Notes: generated by a model not told the origin, from the sequence alone. Positions 25,899 through 34,594 are shown, counted from the stretch's first letter. The stretch is 60,359 nt of DNA from an uncultured Prevotellaceae bacterium (GCA_900318535.1 ONKU01000022.1:1-60359); one strand, 5' to 3'. Translations and numbers: made by a program.

Positions 25899-26387
25899 AT
25901 GAAAAAGATTTTGACTTTCGTTTGTGTGCTCATGCTGGGTATGGGTGTGAGCCAAGCGCAGGTACACCAGGGCGAGACCGCTGCCGGTGTCAATCTGGTG
26001 TATGGCAGTGAAATCAAGAGCTTGGGCCTGGGTGCCCGTTTCCAGTATGGCGTGCTTGACCAGCTGCGTGCCGAGGTGGGCTTCAACTTCTTCTTTGAGC
26101 ACGACCACACCACATGGTGTGATGTGAACGTCAATGCACATTACCTGCTGGGCTTGTTGAACGACCAGTTCTTCCTCTATCCGCTGGTAGGCCTCAACTA
26201 CACCATGGCCAAGTACAAATTCCCTGGCGAGGGCTCTGACGAGGAGAACCACATCGGCCTCAACGTGGGCGCGGGTGCCGAGTATGAGATTACCGACCAC
26301 ATCGGCGTGAATCTCGAGTACCGCCACACCATCGTCCGCAAGGTGGACCAGGGCATCATCGGCCTGGGTATCAACTACAAGTTCTGA
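25899..26387 (+). CDS. Small outer-membrane beta-barrel protein
   Basis: A 162-residue exported protein. The signal peptide ends in SQAQ (residue 21). The mature chain is a run of amphipathic beta strands (AAGVNLVYGSEIKSLGLGARFQYGV, IGVNLEYRHTIV) ending in INYKF, the terminal aromatic of BAM substrates. An eight-strand OmpX-like or OMP_b-brl fold is likely. Function unknown; no clear TAnnTTTG promoter. A stable hairpin follows at 26424-26460. Confidence 0.82.
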   Translation: MKKILTFVCVLMLGMGVSQAQVHQGETAAGVNLVYGSEIKSLGLGARFQYGVLDQLRAEVGFNFFFEHDHTTWCDVNVNAHYLLGLLNDQFFLYPLVGLNYTMAKYKFPGEGSDEENHIGLNVGAGAEYEITDHIGVNLEYRHTIVRKVDQGIIGLGINYKF

Positions 26388-26423
26388 AAGAGTCCACAGG
26401 ACACTGAACGCATCAGTACAAGA

Positions 26424-26460
26424 ATCAGGACCGCACTCCCTAGTGAGTTGCGGCCCTGAT
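26424..26460. terminator. Bidirectional terminator between convergent genes
   Basis: ATCAGG...CGCA..CTC pairs with GAG..TGCGG.CCTGAT in an imperfect long stem; TTTGTTTT follows on the plus strand. Confidence 0.7.
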
Positions 26461-26489
26461 TTGTTTTGTTGCCTGTAAAGCGCTGCGCC

Positions 26490-28019
26490 TTAGTTCATGG
26501 GCTGGAGTTTGTCGATGGCACCCGACACAAACGAGGAGAAGTCGTGGTCATCGTCATCGGCCTCGTTGCCAAACGAGTCGCTCACCTTGATGGAGCACAG
26601 CGACCGCAGCAACTCGAGCGTGGCATTGCCCTTGGGCTCGCTCGTGTAGAAATGGCCGCTGCCGTTGAAGATGTCCTTCAAGCCGAAGTCGAAGTAGCCG
26701 TTCACGCTGTCGGTATGCGTCTGGGCAAAGAGGCCCAGCATCGTAGCGTCAAAGAAATCGCGCACGGGCTTCATCTCATAAGCGTAGCCCTCGGTCTGCT
26801 CGTAATCAAGCATCTTGAGGTAAAGGATGCCGTCGATGATGCCGATGCGGATCATCTTGTTGTCATACTGATAGATGTACTCGCCCTCATAGAGTTCGGG
26901 AGCCTGCCCCATCGAGTTGGCAAAGTTGCTGATCTGCCTGACCACGCCGTCGGGGTCAGTCGAGCGGGTGGCGATCACCATGTTCCACTCGCCCTCGAGA
27001 TGCGGGTCGCGTGCCAGACCGATTGAGAACGGACCGTCCACCGTCGACAGGATGCTGGCCAGGTCGATGCTGCCGATGTATGGGATCTTGCCGAACATCG
27101 TCAGCAGTTGCTGTATTTGCTTGAGTTTCACAAAGCTGTCTCCCTTCACACTCATCGTGAAGATGTAGTCCATCGAGTTGGGAATCGCCTTGAGGACATC
27201 GCCGCTGGGCTTGCCCAGCGTGGATTTCAGCAACTGAGCATACTCGCTGCCCTCGTCGGCCAGGATGCGCGTGGTCATCTCGACCAGGTCGTCGTCCAGC
27301 TCGATGTTGCACGTCACGGCATCGATGTCACTCTCAGTGAAAATCTCGACCAGCGGCATCTTGCGCGACAGCTCGCGATAGACCTCGCTCTTGCCCAGGA
27401 TGGCCTTCATGCCCTTGCCTTGAATCCAGGCATTGATGGCACCGCCCTTGGAGTGAAGCAATTCCTTGACCTGCTTGTTCTCGGTGATGCTGGTGGCTGT
27501 CTTGGAGAGGATGCCACGAGCGGCACGTGCGGCACGCGACACCTCCATGGCCTTGTTCACAGTGCCCACGAGCAGCACCTTGCCGTCGATGGCATAGAGA
27601 TTGTCGCCCACATACATGCAGTCCAGGCCCTCGACCTTGGAGAAGTCACCGCCCACACGCATCTCGAGTGTCTTGCGCGCCTTTTCAGGGTCGTCGAGCT
27701 CGGCCAGCAGCACGCGGCCGAATGTTTTGGCCGAGAAGTAGGCATAGGCCTTGCTGTCGATGTTCAATCCCATCTGGGGCAGGTCGCTGAGCAGCACGCA
27801 CAAGGGTGACGTGTCGTTGCCGTCAATCACCTGCTGCAACGACTTGGGCAGGACGACATGGCCATCGTCGATCATACCGGCTTTTTTCAGGATTTGGGGC
27901 ACATCCAAGCTAACCACACCTGTCGCGTCGGCGGGAATCATCTTCTCCAGGCTATCGCTGGCACAACCCGCCAGCATGAGCATCATCAACGCTACAGCTA
28001 AGTATTTTAACCGTCTCAT
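26490..28019 (-). CDS. DUF4836-family lipoprotein
   Basis: A 509-residue lipoprotein with lipobox MLAGC (Cys at about 18). It opens with SLEKMIPADATGVVSLDVPQILKKAG, the typical start of the DUF4836 family of Bacteroidota (function unknown). The body has repeated alpha/beta blocks and ends in an acidic segment, NEADDDDHDF. I use the Met of MRRLKYLAV as start, because the longer frame has no signal-like N-terminus. The -7 box at 28095-28102 is part of a perfect palindrome. Periplasmic or surface location is inferred. Confidence 0.75.
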   Translation of the reverse strand: MRRLKYLAVALMMLMLAGCASDSLEKMIPADATGVVSLDVPQILKKAGMIDDGHVVLPKSLQQVIDGNDTSPLCVLLSDLPQMGLNIDSKAYAYFSAKTFGRVLLAELDDPEKARKTLEMRVGGDFSKVEGLDCMYVGDNLYAIDGKVLLVGTVNKAMEVSRAARAARGILSKTATSITENKQVKELLHSKGGAINAWIQGKGMKAILGKSEVYRELSRKMPLVEIFTESDIDAVTCNIELDDDLVEMTTRILADEGSEYAQLLKSTLGKPSGDVLKAIPNSMDYIFTMSVKGDSFVKLKQIQQLLTMFGKIPYIGSIDLASILSTVDGPFSIGLARDPHLEGEWNMVIATRSTDPDGVVRQISNFANSMGQAPELYEGEYIYQYDNKMIRIGIIDGILYLKMLDYEQTEGYAYEMKPVRDFFDATMLGLFAQTHTDSVNGYFDFGLKDIFNGSGHFYTSEPKGNATLELLRSLCSIKVSDSFGNEADDDDHDFSSFVSGAIDKLQPMN

Positions 28020-28092
28020 TCTCGTGTTTTGTGGAATATTACATTTATTGGTTCTACACAAGCCGCAAGCGGCGCCATGCCGCCCACAACGC

Positions 28093-28115
28093 CACAAAGT
28101 TACTATAACTTTGTG
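28093..28115. promoter_or_regulatory. Perfect palindrome containing outward -7 boxes on both strands
   Basis: CACAAAGTTA, CTA, TAACTTTGTG. Each arm contains TAACTTTG on its own strand; the minus one serves the DUF4836 gene. No plus-strand gene follows for 250 bases. Confidence 0.6.
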
Positions 28116-28279
28116 ACATAAAACGAGAAAAAACGAACAACTTATTTACATGCCTTTTCAGTGCCCCGAGCCAGGCTCCGCACAAGGCATCGCACATGCC
28201 CCAAAAGGCCACATAACCGATATCCGTAATAATATCATTTTTTAACTATTATTTATAGCTCAAATCAAAAAAAAAGCAC

Positions 28280-28287
28280 TATATTTG
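28280..28287 (+). promoter_or_regulatory. -7 box TATATTTG of the small acidic protein/aguAB unit
   Basis: TATATTTG, about 77 bases before the first start codon. No other TAnnTTTG box precedes aguA. Confidence 0.6.
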
Positions 28288-28324
28288 AACATCCATTAGA
28301 CCAACAATCATTATCAACTGTGCC

Positions 28325-28342
28325 GGATCCCTTAAGTGATCC
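28325..28342. promoter_or_regulatory. Near-perfect palindrome in the leader
   Basis: GGATCCCTTAAGTGATCC pairs at 8 of 9 positions with itself. It lies about 30 nt into the predicted transcript and may be an operator or a short hairpin. Confidence 0.4.
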
Positions 28343-28364
28343 TGCAACTAATTGAAAGACAAAG

Positions 28365-28604
28365 ATGAACGATATTTCTGATCTACTGAGAGAGCTGCTC
28401 GACCGCTACAGCAATACCCCTGAACTTGACCAGGAATTTGAACGCATGCGGCGCGAGGACGAGGAATTTGACAAAGAATACATTGTCTGGTGTGAAGAAA
28501 ACGGCTATTCCGTCAAGGACGGATACCGCGACTTCATCAACGAGATCATCGAGTCCCAGGATTCCTATTGGGACAATTACCAGGAGTTCGGCAACAATAT
28601 TTAA
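28365..28604 (+). CDS. Small acidic protein, function unknown
   Basis: A 79-residue, strongly acidic, largely helical protein (EFERMRREDEEFDKEYIVWCEENGY...IIESQDSYWDNYQEF). No signal peptide or membrane segment and no family recognized. It lies 56 bases upstream of aguA, with no terminator or promoter visible between, so it is probably co-transcribed with the agmatine genes. It could be a small regulator or partner; this is not shown by sequence. Confidence 0.65.
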   Translation: MNDISDLLRELLDRYSNTPELDQEFERMRREDEEFDKEYIVWCEENGYSVKDGYRDFINEIIESQDSYWDNYQEFGNNI

Positions 28605-28660
28605 TCGACGCTATCGTTATTCTTTCAAGAAGAGATTATTATCAAATACCATAGGACCAG

Positions 28661-29734
28661 ATGTTTCCTTCAAAGAGAAACCGCGCTTTTGCGGCCGAAT
28701 GGGATTGCCAAGACGGCATACTCATTGCTTGGCCCAACATGGGTACCGACTGGGCCCAAATGATAGACGAAATCACAGCATGCTATGTTGAAATAACGCG
28801 CGCCATACTCGAGGACGAGGACGAGCGCGTGCTCATTGTCGCCAACGATCCTGACGAGGTGCGCAAGGCACTCGGTCCCGACGTCGACTGGAAGCGCATC
28901 ATGATGGCCGTGATGCCCATCAACGACACCTGGGTGCGCGACTACGGCCCCATCACGGTCTATCACGACGGCCAGCTCTCGTTGGCCAACTTCACCTTCA
29001 ATGCGTGGGGCATGAAATTTGCCGCCGACTGCGACAACCAGGTCAACTCCCGTCTCGAAGAGCTGGAGGCATTCAAGGTGCCCTTGCTCAACTACCGTGA
29101 CCTGGTGCTGGAGGGCGGGTCGATAGAGACCGACGGCAACGGCACGGTGATGACCACCACCTGCTGCCTGACGGCCCCCAACCGCAACGACACCCTCTCG
29201 CGAGAACAGCTCGAGCACACCCTGCTCGACCGCCTGGAATGCCTGAAGATGCTGTGGCTCGACCATGGCAGCCTTGTGGGCGACGACACCGACGGCCACA
29301 TCGACACGCTGGCGCGTTTCGCTCCCGGCGGCGTGATACTCTATACGGGCTGTGACGATCCCGAGGACGAGCACTTCCAGCCCTTGATGATGATGGAAGA
29401 GCAACTCAAGCAGTTCACCGACGTGGACGGCAACCATTACCACCTCATCAAGTTACCGCTGCCCGAGCCGATTTATGAACACGAGTACTTCAGGCTGCCG
29501 GCCACCTATGCCAATTTCCTGGTCACTAACCACCAGGTGCTGGTACCCGTGTATGGCCAGGCAGAAAACGACCTCAAGGCCTGCGAGCTCATCGGCGAAG
29601 CATTCCCCGGCCGCAAGATCGTGGGCATCGACTGCCGCCCGCTCATCCAGGAGCACGGATCGCTGCACTGCGCCACCATGCAGCTGCCCAAGGGCTCACT
29701 CTCTCAACTCATCTCTAATCACGAAACACTATGA
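28661..29734 (+). CDS. aguA: Agmatine deiminase
   Basis: Converts agmatine to N-carbamoylputrescine and ammonia in the cytosol. The 357-residue protein carries the Porphyromonas-type peptidyl-arginine/agmatine deiminase motifs: INDTWVRDYGP (about 87-97), LEGGSIETDG (about 149-158), DTDGHIDTLARF (about 208-219, active-site Asp/His) and the catalytic Cys337 in GSLHCATMQLP. It overlaps the next gene, aguB, by four bases (ATGA), so the two enzymes are translated together for putrescine synthesis. Confidence 0.95.
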   Translation: MFPSKRNRAFAAEWDCQDGILIAWPNMGTDWAQMIDEITACYVEITRAILEDEDERVLIVANDPDEVRKALGPDVDWKRIMMAVMPINDTWVRDYGPITVYHDGQLSLANFTFNAWGMKFAADCDNQVNSRLEELEAFKVPLLNYRDLVLEGGSIETDGNGTVMTTTCCLTAPNRNDTLSREQLEHTLLDRLECLKMLWLDHGSLVGDDTDGHIDTLARFAPGGVILYTGCDDPEDEHFQPLMMMEEQLKQFTDVDGNHYHLIKLPLPEPIYEHEYFRLPATYANFLVTNHQVLVPVYGQAENDLKACELIGEAFPGRKIVGIDCRPLIQEHGSLHCATMQLPKGSLSQLISNHETL

Positions 29735-30606
29735 AAGTAGGAATCATTCAACAACGCAATAGCGGTGACGTGAAAGCCAACCGCCAGTCGCTCATCAGCA
29801 AAATCAAGCAGCTCGCCAGCCAGGGTGCACAACTCGTTGTCCTGCCCGAGCTGCACGACTCGCTCTACTTCTGCCAGGTGGAGAGCGTGGACAACTTTGA
29901 CCTCGCGGTGGAGATCCCCGGCGAGGTAACCCGGGAATATGCCGCCGTAGCACGCGAATGCGGCATCGTGCTGGTGACCTCACTGTTCGAGAAGCGCGCA
30001 ACGGGACTGTACCACAACACGGCAGTCGTCTATGACACCGACGGCAGCGTGGCTGGCCAGTACCGCAAGATGCACATTCCCGACGACCCTGCCTATTACG
30101 AGAAATTCTATTTCACCCCCGGCGACCAGGGCTTCATCCCCATCGAGACATCGCTGGGCAAGCTGGGCGTGATGGTGTGCTGGGACCAGTGGTACCCCGA
30201 GGGAGCCCGCCTGATGGCCATGCGCGGCGCACAAATGCTGATCTACCCCACCGCCATCGGCTATGAGAGCAGCGACACCCCCGACGAGCAGGAGCGCCAG
30301 CGCGAGGCATGGACGACCGTGCAGCGCGGCCATGCCGTGGCCAACGGCTTGCCCGTCATCACCGTGAACCGCGTGGGCCTCGAGCCCGACCCGTCGGGAC
30401 AGACCAACGGCATCCAGTTCTGGGGCAGCAGTTTTGTTGCAGGTCCGCAGGGCGAGCTCATCTACCGCGCCCCCAACGACAGCGAGGACCTGCAGGTCAT
30501 CGACATCGACATGGAACGCAGCGAACAGGTGCGCCGCTGGTGGCCTTTCCTGCGCGACCGTCGCATCGACCACTACAGCGACCTCGACAAGCGCTTCCTC
30601 GACTAA
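29731..30606 (+). CDS. aguB: N-carbamoylputrescine amidase
   Basis: Hydrolyses N-carbamoylputrescine to putrescine, CO2 and ammonia. A 291-residue nitrilase-superfamily enzyme with the full Glu40 (VLPELHDS), Lys113 (YRKMHIPDD), Cys150 (VMVCWDQWYPE) triad. Its position directly after aguA with an ATGA overlap supports the assignment. The gene is followed by an inverted repeat of family 2, probably its terminator. Confidence 0.95.
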   Translation: MKVGIIQQRNSGDVKANRQSLISKIKQLASQGAQLVVLPELHDSLYFCQVESVDNFDLAVEIPGEVTREYAAVARECGIVLVTSLFEKRATGLYHNTAVVYDTDGSVAGQYRKMHIPDDPAYYEKFYFTPGDQGFIPIETSLGKLGVMVCWDQWYPEGARLMAMRGAQMLIYPTAIGYESSDTPDEQERQREAWTTVQRGHAVANGLPVITVNRVGLEPDPSGQTNGIQFWGSSFVAGPQGELIYRAPNDSEDLQVIDIDMERSEQVRRWWPFLRDRRIDHYSDLDKRFLD

Positions 30607-30613
30607 AACAAAG

Positions 30614-30686
30614 AAACTACGAATTACGCGAATTTTACGAATTTCAGGCGGATGCCGATTCGTTTAATTCGCGTAATTCGTAGTTT
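30614..30686. repeat. Long AT-rich inverted repeat (family 2), second copy
   Basis: Arms 30614-30642 and 30658-30686 match at 27 of 29 positions. It starts 8 bases after the aguB stop codon. Confidence 0.8.
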
Positions 30687-30717
30687 AGTTATTAGTCAAA
30701 TTCGTTTACAATTGATT

Positions 30718-30757
30718 GCGGATGCCGATTCGTTTAATTCGCGTAATTCGTAGTTTA
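30718..30757. repeat. Direct repeat of the right half of family 2
   Basis: Forty bases identical to 30648-30687, offset by 70 bases. It lies before the end of the convergent repeat-protein gene. Confidence 0.85.
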
Positions 30758-30773
30758 TAACGCGGGGAAGGGA

Positions 30774-31406
30774 TCAGGCTTGGCCCTCGTTGTTGTCCTT
30801 GGGGCCGAAGGCATCCTTCAGGAAGTCCTGCACCTTGTTCACCACATCCTCGGCAGCCTTGGAGGCATCGTCCTGCGCGTCTTTAGCCTTATCCAGCACG
30901 CCAGGCTCGCCCTCCTTGGGCTCAAAGGCATCCTTCGCCTTTTGTGACAGGTCCTGTGCGACCTCGGTGGCAGCAGCAGTGCCCTGCTCCACAAAGTCCT
31001 TGGCCTTATCCATCATTTCGCCTGCTGCGGCAGCGCCCTCGCCAAACATCTCCTTGGCTTTATCGAGCAGACTGGGCTCACCCTCCTTGGCCTCGAACAT
31101 TTCCTTGGCTTTCTCCATGAAGTCGGATCCCACCTCGCCAGCGGCAGTAGTGCCCTTATCTATCATCTCCTTAAGCTGGTCGAGCATGCTGGCCTCGCCT
31201 TCCTTGCCCTCGAACAATTCTTTGGCTTTATCAAATATGCTGGGGTCGCCCTCTTTTCCCTCGAGCACGCCCTTGAGTTTATCAAACACATTGCCCTCGC
31301 CAGAGGTTGCCTCGTTGAGCATTCCCTTCAACTGGTCAAAGATGCTTGCACCCTCGTTCTCGACGTTGTTAGCGGCCTGTTCGGCATTCTTCATTTCCTC
31401 ATCCAT
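30774..31406 (-). CDS. LEA-like acidic amphipathic repeat protein
   Basis: A 210-residue protein without signal peptide, made of repeats of 16-17 residues such as PSIFDKAKELFEGKEGE, PSLLDKAKEMFGEG and FMEKAKEMFEAKEGE, with Ala-rich spacers. It is rich in Lys, Glu, Asp and Ala, with no Cys, and resembles late-embryogenesis-abundant or YtxH-type stress proteins. It may be an amphipathic-helix protein that coats membranes or protects proteins during desiccation or stress; that role is inference. A -7 box lies at 31468-31475. Confidence 0.7.
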   Translation of the reverse strand: MDEEMKNAEQAANNVENEGASIFDQLKGMLNEATSGEGNVFDKLKGVLEGKEGDPSIFDKAKELFEGKEGEASMLDQLKEMIDKGTTAAGEVGSDFMEKAKEMFEAKEGEPSLLDKAKEMFGEGAAAAGEMMDKAKDFVEQGTAAATEVAQDLSQKAKDAFEPKEGEPGVLDKAKDAQDDASKAAEDVVNKVQDFLKDAFGPKDNNEGQA

Positions 31407-31467
31407 AATCCTGAAAATTGATAATGTTTTGCCTACTCCCTTTCAAGCGTTTCAGCATTCTCTGCCC

Positions 31468-31475
31468 CAAATTTA
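31468..31475 (-). promoter_or_regulatory. -7 box TAAATTTG of the LEA-like gene
   Basis: The minus strand reads TAAATTTG, 61 bases upstream of the start. Confidence 0.5.
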
Positions 31476-31572
31476 CACACTATTTCTTAAACTGCAACAA
31501 TTTGTGCCAATAAAAATCCATTTCGCTTAAAAAAAATCGTCATAAGGGGCGTTACGGTAACTGATTATTTCG

Positions 31573-31580
31573 TATATTTG
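31573..31580 (+). promoter_or_regulatory. -7 box TATATTTG of the short LRR/dockerin gene
   Basis: TATATTTG, giving a leader of about 110 nt that contains a two-part hairpin (31627-31669). Confidence 0.6.
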
Positions 31581-31626
31581 CGCGCAAATAACGATTTTTC
31601 TAATACGAGCGTTTTGCCATTGCAAG

Positions 31627-31669
31627 CCAGTTCACGCTTATAACACAATCAAGGGTGATTGCGAACTGG
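31627..31669 (+). promoter_or_regulatory. Structured 5' leader hairpin
   Basis: CCAGTTC (31627-31633) pairs with GAACTGG (31663-31669), and inside it AATCA (31647-31651) pairs with TGATT (31656-31660). Confidence 0.45.
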
Positions 31670-31697
31670 GGTCATCCTATCTTAAAAACTTCACATT

Positions 31698-32408
31698 ATG
31701 AGCCATCTCAACTTCACTCAACGATTCAGCATTCTGGCCATCTTCGCCATATGCCTCTTCCTTCCTGCAAAAGCCCAAACGGTCTATTATGGCGGACTCA
31801 CTTACACCATTCATGGCGACAACAAAGCCAAAGTTTCATATGTCAACGGAATAATTGATGGTGCGTTAGTAATTCCCGAAACCTTCACCACCATAGTATA
31901 CCCCCCGTACGAAGAGCCTTATGAAGTGACTTTAACCGTTGACGAGATTGGAGACTGGGCTTTCTATGAAAGCAATAACATGACCGCCATCACATTGCCC
32001 AAAACTATTATAAGCATCGGTCATATGTCTTTTTCCGGTTGCAATGCATTAAAGGATATCACCTGTTTAGCAACAACACCCCCTAGTGTGTACAGCAAAA
32101 ACACCTTTTACTCATCTGTTGATGACATTTATACCACCGCTACAGTCCATGTGCCCCAGTCGTCAATCACGGATTACTCTAATGCCTATGTGTGGGATAA
32201 TTTCACCCATCTCGTTGGCATCAGTGGAGGCATGCAAGGCGATGTTGACGGCGACAGCCAGGTGACCATCTCGGACGTGACCGCCCTGATTGACTTGCTG
32301 CTGTCTGGCGCAGGATCGGCCAATGCAACGGCCGACGTTGACGGCGACGGCTCTGTCAGCATCTCGGACGTAACCGCCCTGATCGACATGCTGCTCAGCA
32401 AGAATTGA
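31698..32408 (+). CDS. Secreted short BspA-type LRR protein with dockerin-like repeats
   Basis: A 236-residue exported protein. Signal peptide to about residue 26 (PAKAQ). One or two BspA-type leucine-rich repeats follow (VDEIGDWAFYESNNMTAITLPKTIISIGHMSFSGCNALKDI). The C-terminus has two dockerin-like calcium-binding repeats, GDVDGDSQVTISDVTALIDLLL and ADVDGDGSVSISDVTALIDMLL. It is a small relative of the 1042-residue protein at 38166-41294. Adhesion or surface assembly is likely; no enzyme domain is present. Confidence 0.82.
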   Translation: MSHLNFTQRFSILAIFAICLFLPAKAQTVYYGGLTYTIHGDNKAKVSYVNGIIDGALVIPETFTTIVYPPYEEPYEVTLTVDEIGDWAFYESNNMTAITLPKTIISIGHMSFSGCNALKDITCLATTPPSVYSKNTFYSSVDDIYTTATVHVPQSSITDYSNAYVWDNFTHLVGISGGMQGDVDGDSQVTISDVTALIDLLLSGAGSANATADVDGDGSVSISDVTALIDMLLSKN

Positions 32409-32434
32409 TATCGGGTTCCCACCCTACCGATAAC

Positions 32435-32475
32435 AAGAAAAACAAGCGGGCATTCATTGCCCGCTTGTTTTTCTT
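32435..32475. terminator. Strong terminator of the short LRR/dockerin gene
   Basis: Perfect 18-bp stem (32435-32452 with 32458-32475), 5-base loop. The U-tract is the 3' arm itself (GTTTTTCTT). Confidence 0.85.
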
Positions 32476-32483
32476 CATGGGTT

Positions 32484-32510
32484 GGGAGACGCAAGATTTT
32501 GCGTCTCTAC
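32484..32510. repeat. 27-nt palindromic repeat (family 1)
   Basis: Identical to the copy inside aroC. It lies between the LRR/dockerin terminator and the end of the M3 peptidase gene. Confidence 0.9.
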
Positions 32511-32521
32511 TTTGACTCGAT

Positions 32522-34594
32522 TTACTTCAGGCCGCGGTTGCGCAGCAGGGCGTCGGCGGTGGGAGCCTGGCCACGGAACTTCTTGTAGAGCTCCATGGGA
32601 TCCTCAGTGTCACCAGCCTCGAGCAGGGCACGATATCTGTCGGCAGTAGCCTTGTCGAAGCAACCGGCCTTCTCAAATGCCATGTAACCGTCGGCCTCGA
32701 GTACCTGCGACCACAGGTAGGTGTAGTAACCGCAAGCATACTGGTCGTCGGCAAAGATGTGCTTGAAGTAGGGGCTGCGATAGCGGAACTCGACCAGAGC
32801 GGGCATGTTGAGCTGAGTCTTCACTTCCTGTTCAAAGGCCTTGACGTCGATAGCCTTGGCCTCCTCGGGGGTCCAGGCCTTCTTGTGCCAGTACATGTCG
32901 AGCAGAGCAGCGCCCACGAGCTCGGTTGTCATGAAGCCCATGTTGAACTGGGCGCTCTCGTTAAGCTTCTGCACCAGGGTATCGGGAATCACCTCACCGG
33001 TCTTGTAGTGACGGGCGTAGTTTTTCAGCACCTCAGGCTCAAATGCCCAGTGCTCGTTGATCTGTGAGGGCAGCTCGACGAAGTCGCGATCGGTGTTGGT
33101 GCCGGCCAGTCCACGATACTGCACGCGGGTCAACATGCCGTGCAGGGCGTGACCGAACTCGTGGAAGACGGTCTGCACCTCGTCCCAGGTCAGCAGCGAG
33201 GGAGTGTCGCCACTGGGAGGCGTCATGCTACCCACATTGTAGATGATGGGACGGATGTTCTCGCCACCGTAGTTGTAAGCCTCCTGCATGGCTTCCATCC
33301 AAGCGCCCTGAGCCTTGACGGGACGGGGCAGGTAGTCGGTCATGAAGACGGCGAGGTGCTTGCCCTCGGCATCCTTCACGTCATAGACCTTATAGAGCTT
33401 GTTGGCAGCAAAGAAGATACCGTTCTTCACAACGCTGTCCAGAGCGAAGTAGGGACGCACGTCATCCTCGCTGAAGTTGAATTTATCCTTTTTCACCTTC
33501 TCGGCATAGTAGTAATAGTCACAGGCCTCGATCTTGGCGGTGTCGCCGTGCTCGGCAGCATACTTCTGCATGTCGGCCACTTCCTCATCCACCTTCTTGA
33601 TGGCGGGACGGAAGAGAGACATCAGCAGGTCCTCGGCAGCCTTGGGGGTCTTGGCCATGTAGGGGTCAGTTGCATAGTCGGCATAGGTATTGAAGCCGAG
33701 CAGGTTAGCCTTCTGCTGACGCAGGAGCAGGATGTTGCGGATGTTCTCGCTGTTGTCCCACTCGTCGCCATGGCTGGCGGTGGTGGTGTAGGTCTCGTAC
33801 ATCTGACGGCGCAGGTCGCGGCTGTCGGCATAGGTCAGCACGGCCAGGCGGGTCGAAGCGGTAGCGGTGAATGCCCACTGGCCCTTCTTGCCCTTGTCGG
33901 CAGCGAGCTTGGCGGCATTGTCGATGATGCCCTGGGGCAGGCCCTTGAGCTGCTCTTCCTTGTCGACGAAGAAGACGCAGTTGTCCATGTCGTGCATCAC
34001 GTTGTTACCGAACTTGAGCTTGTAGTCGCCCAGCTTGCGGTTGATTTCCTTGAGGGTGTCCTTCTGGGCAGCGGTCAGCAGGGCGCCGTTGCGCACGAAC
34101 TCCTTGTAGTACTTCTCGGTGAGGCGCTTCTGGATGGGGTCCATACCCAGCTTGTCGGCGTTGTCATAGACGGCCTTTACCTTGGCAAACAGGCCATCGT
34201 TCATGTACATGCCATCGCTCTGGGCGGTGAGCTTGGGCAGCAAGACCTCGGAGAGCTTCTGCATCTCGGGGGTATTGTCGCTGCTGCTCAGCGCGTTGAA
34301 CACTCTCGACACCTTGTCCAGGATGCGGCCGCTGTTGTCCAGAGCCAGGATGGTGTTCTCGAAGTTGGGTTCGGCCGTGTTCTTGATGATGGAATCAATC
34401 TCGGCGTTCTGCTGCTCGATGCCGGCATCAACAGCGGGCTCGTAGTCAGCATAGGTGATCTTGTCAAACGGCGGAATGCCGTACTCGTTCTCGTACTCCG
34501 ACATAAACGGATTGTTCTCGGTTGATTTCTTCTCGCTGCAGCTCACCAGCACGAGGGCGGCGAGGGCGAGAACAGTGAATAAAACTTTCTTCAT
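32522..34594 (-). CDS. dcp: M3-family dipeptidyl carboxypeptidase/oligopeptidase lipoprotein
   Basis: A zinc metallopeptidase of 690 residues anchored as a lipoprotein (lipobox VSC, Cys19). Zinc motif HEFGH at 478-482 with the third ligand near Glu507 in DFVELPSQINEHW. The M3A end pattern (FRYRSPYFKHIFADDQYACGYYTYLW) is present. It trims dipeptides or short peptides in the periplasm. It is probably the last gene of the minus-strand operon that begins with the rhomboid at 37437; no separate promoter was found. Confidence 0.93.
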   Translation of the reverse strand: MKKVLFTVLALAALVLVSCSEKKSTENNPFMSEYENEYGIPPFDKITYADYEPAVDAGIEQQNAEIDSIIKNTAEPNFENTILALDNSGRILDKVSRVFNALSSSDNTPEMQKLSEVLLPKLTAQSDGMYMNDGLFAKVKAVYDNADKLGMDPIQKRLTEKYYKEFVRNGALLTAAQKDTLKEINRKLGDYKLKFGNNVMHDMDNCVFFVDKEEQLKGLPQGIIDNAAKLAADKGKKGQWAFTATASTRLAVLTYADSRDLRRQMYETYTTTASHGDEWDNSENIRNILLLRQQKANLLGFNTYADYATDPYMAKTPKAAEDLLMSLFRPAIKKVDEEVADMQKYAAEHGDTAKIEACDYYYYAEKVKKDKFNFSEDDVRPYFALDSVVKNGIFFAANKLYKVYDVKDAEGKHLAVFMTDYLPRPVKAQGAWMEAMQEAYNYGGENIRPIIYNVGSMTPPSGDTPSLLTWDEVQTVFHEFGHALHGMLTRVQYRGLAGTNTDRDFVELPSQINEHWAFEPEVLKNYARHYKTGEVIPDTLVQKLNESAQFNMGFMTTELVGAALLDMYWHKKAWTPEEAKAIDVKAFEQEVKTQLNMPALVEFRYRSPYFKHIFADDQYACGYYTYLWSQVLEADGYMAFEKAGCFDKATADRYRALLEAGDTEDPMELYKKFRGQAPTADALLRNRGLK

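Larger units (their letters stand above)
28020..28364. other. Divergent intergenic region with several control elements
   Basis: It contains a palindromic bidirectional -7 sequence (28093-28115), a possible weak hairpin with T-run (28219-28242), the promoter of the small acidic protein (28280-28287) and an 18-bp near-palindrome in its leader (28325-28342). No coding frame is seen. Confidence 0.5.
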
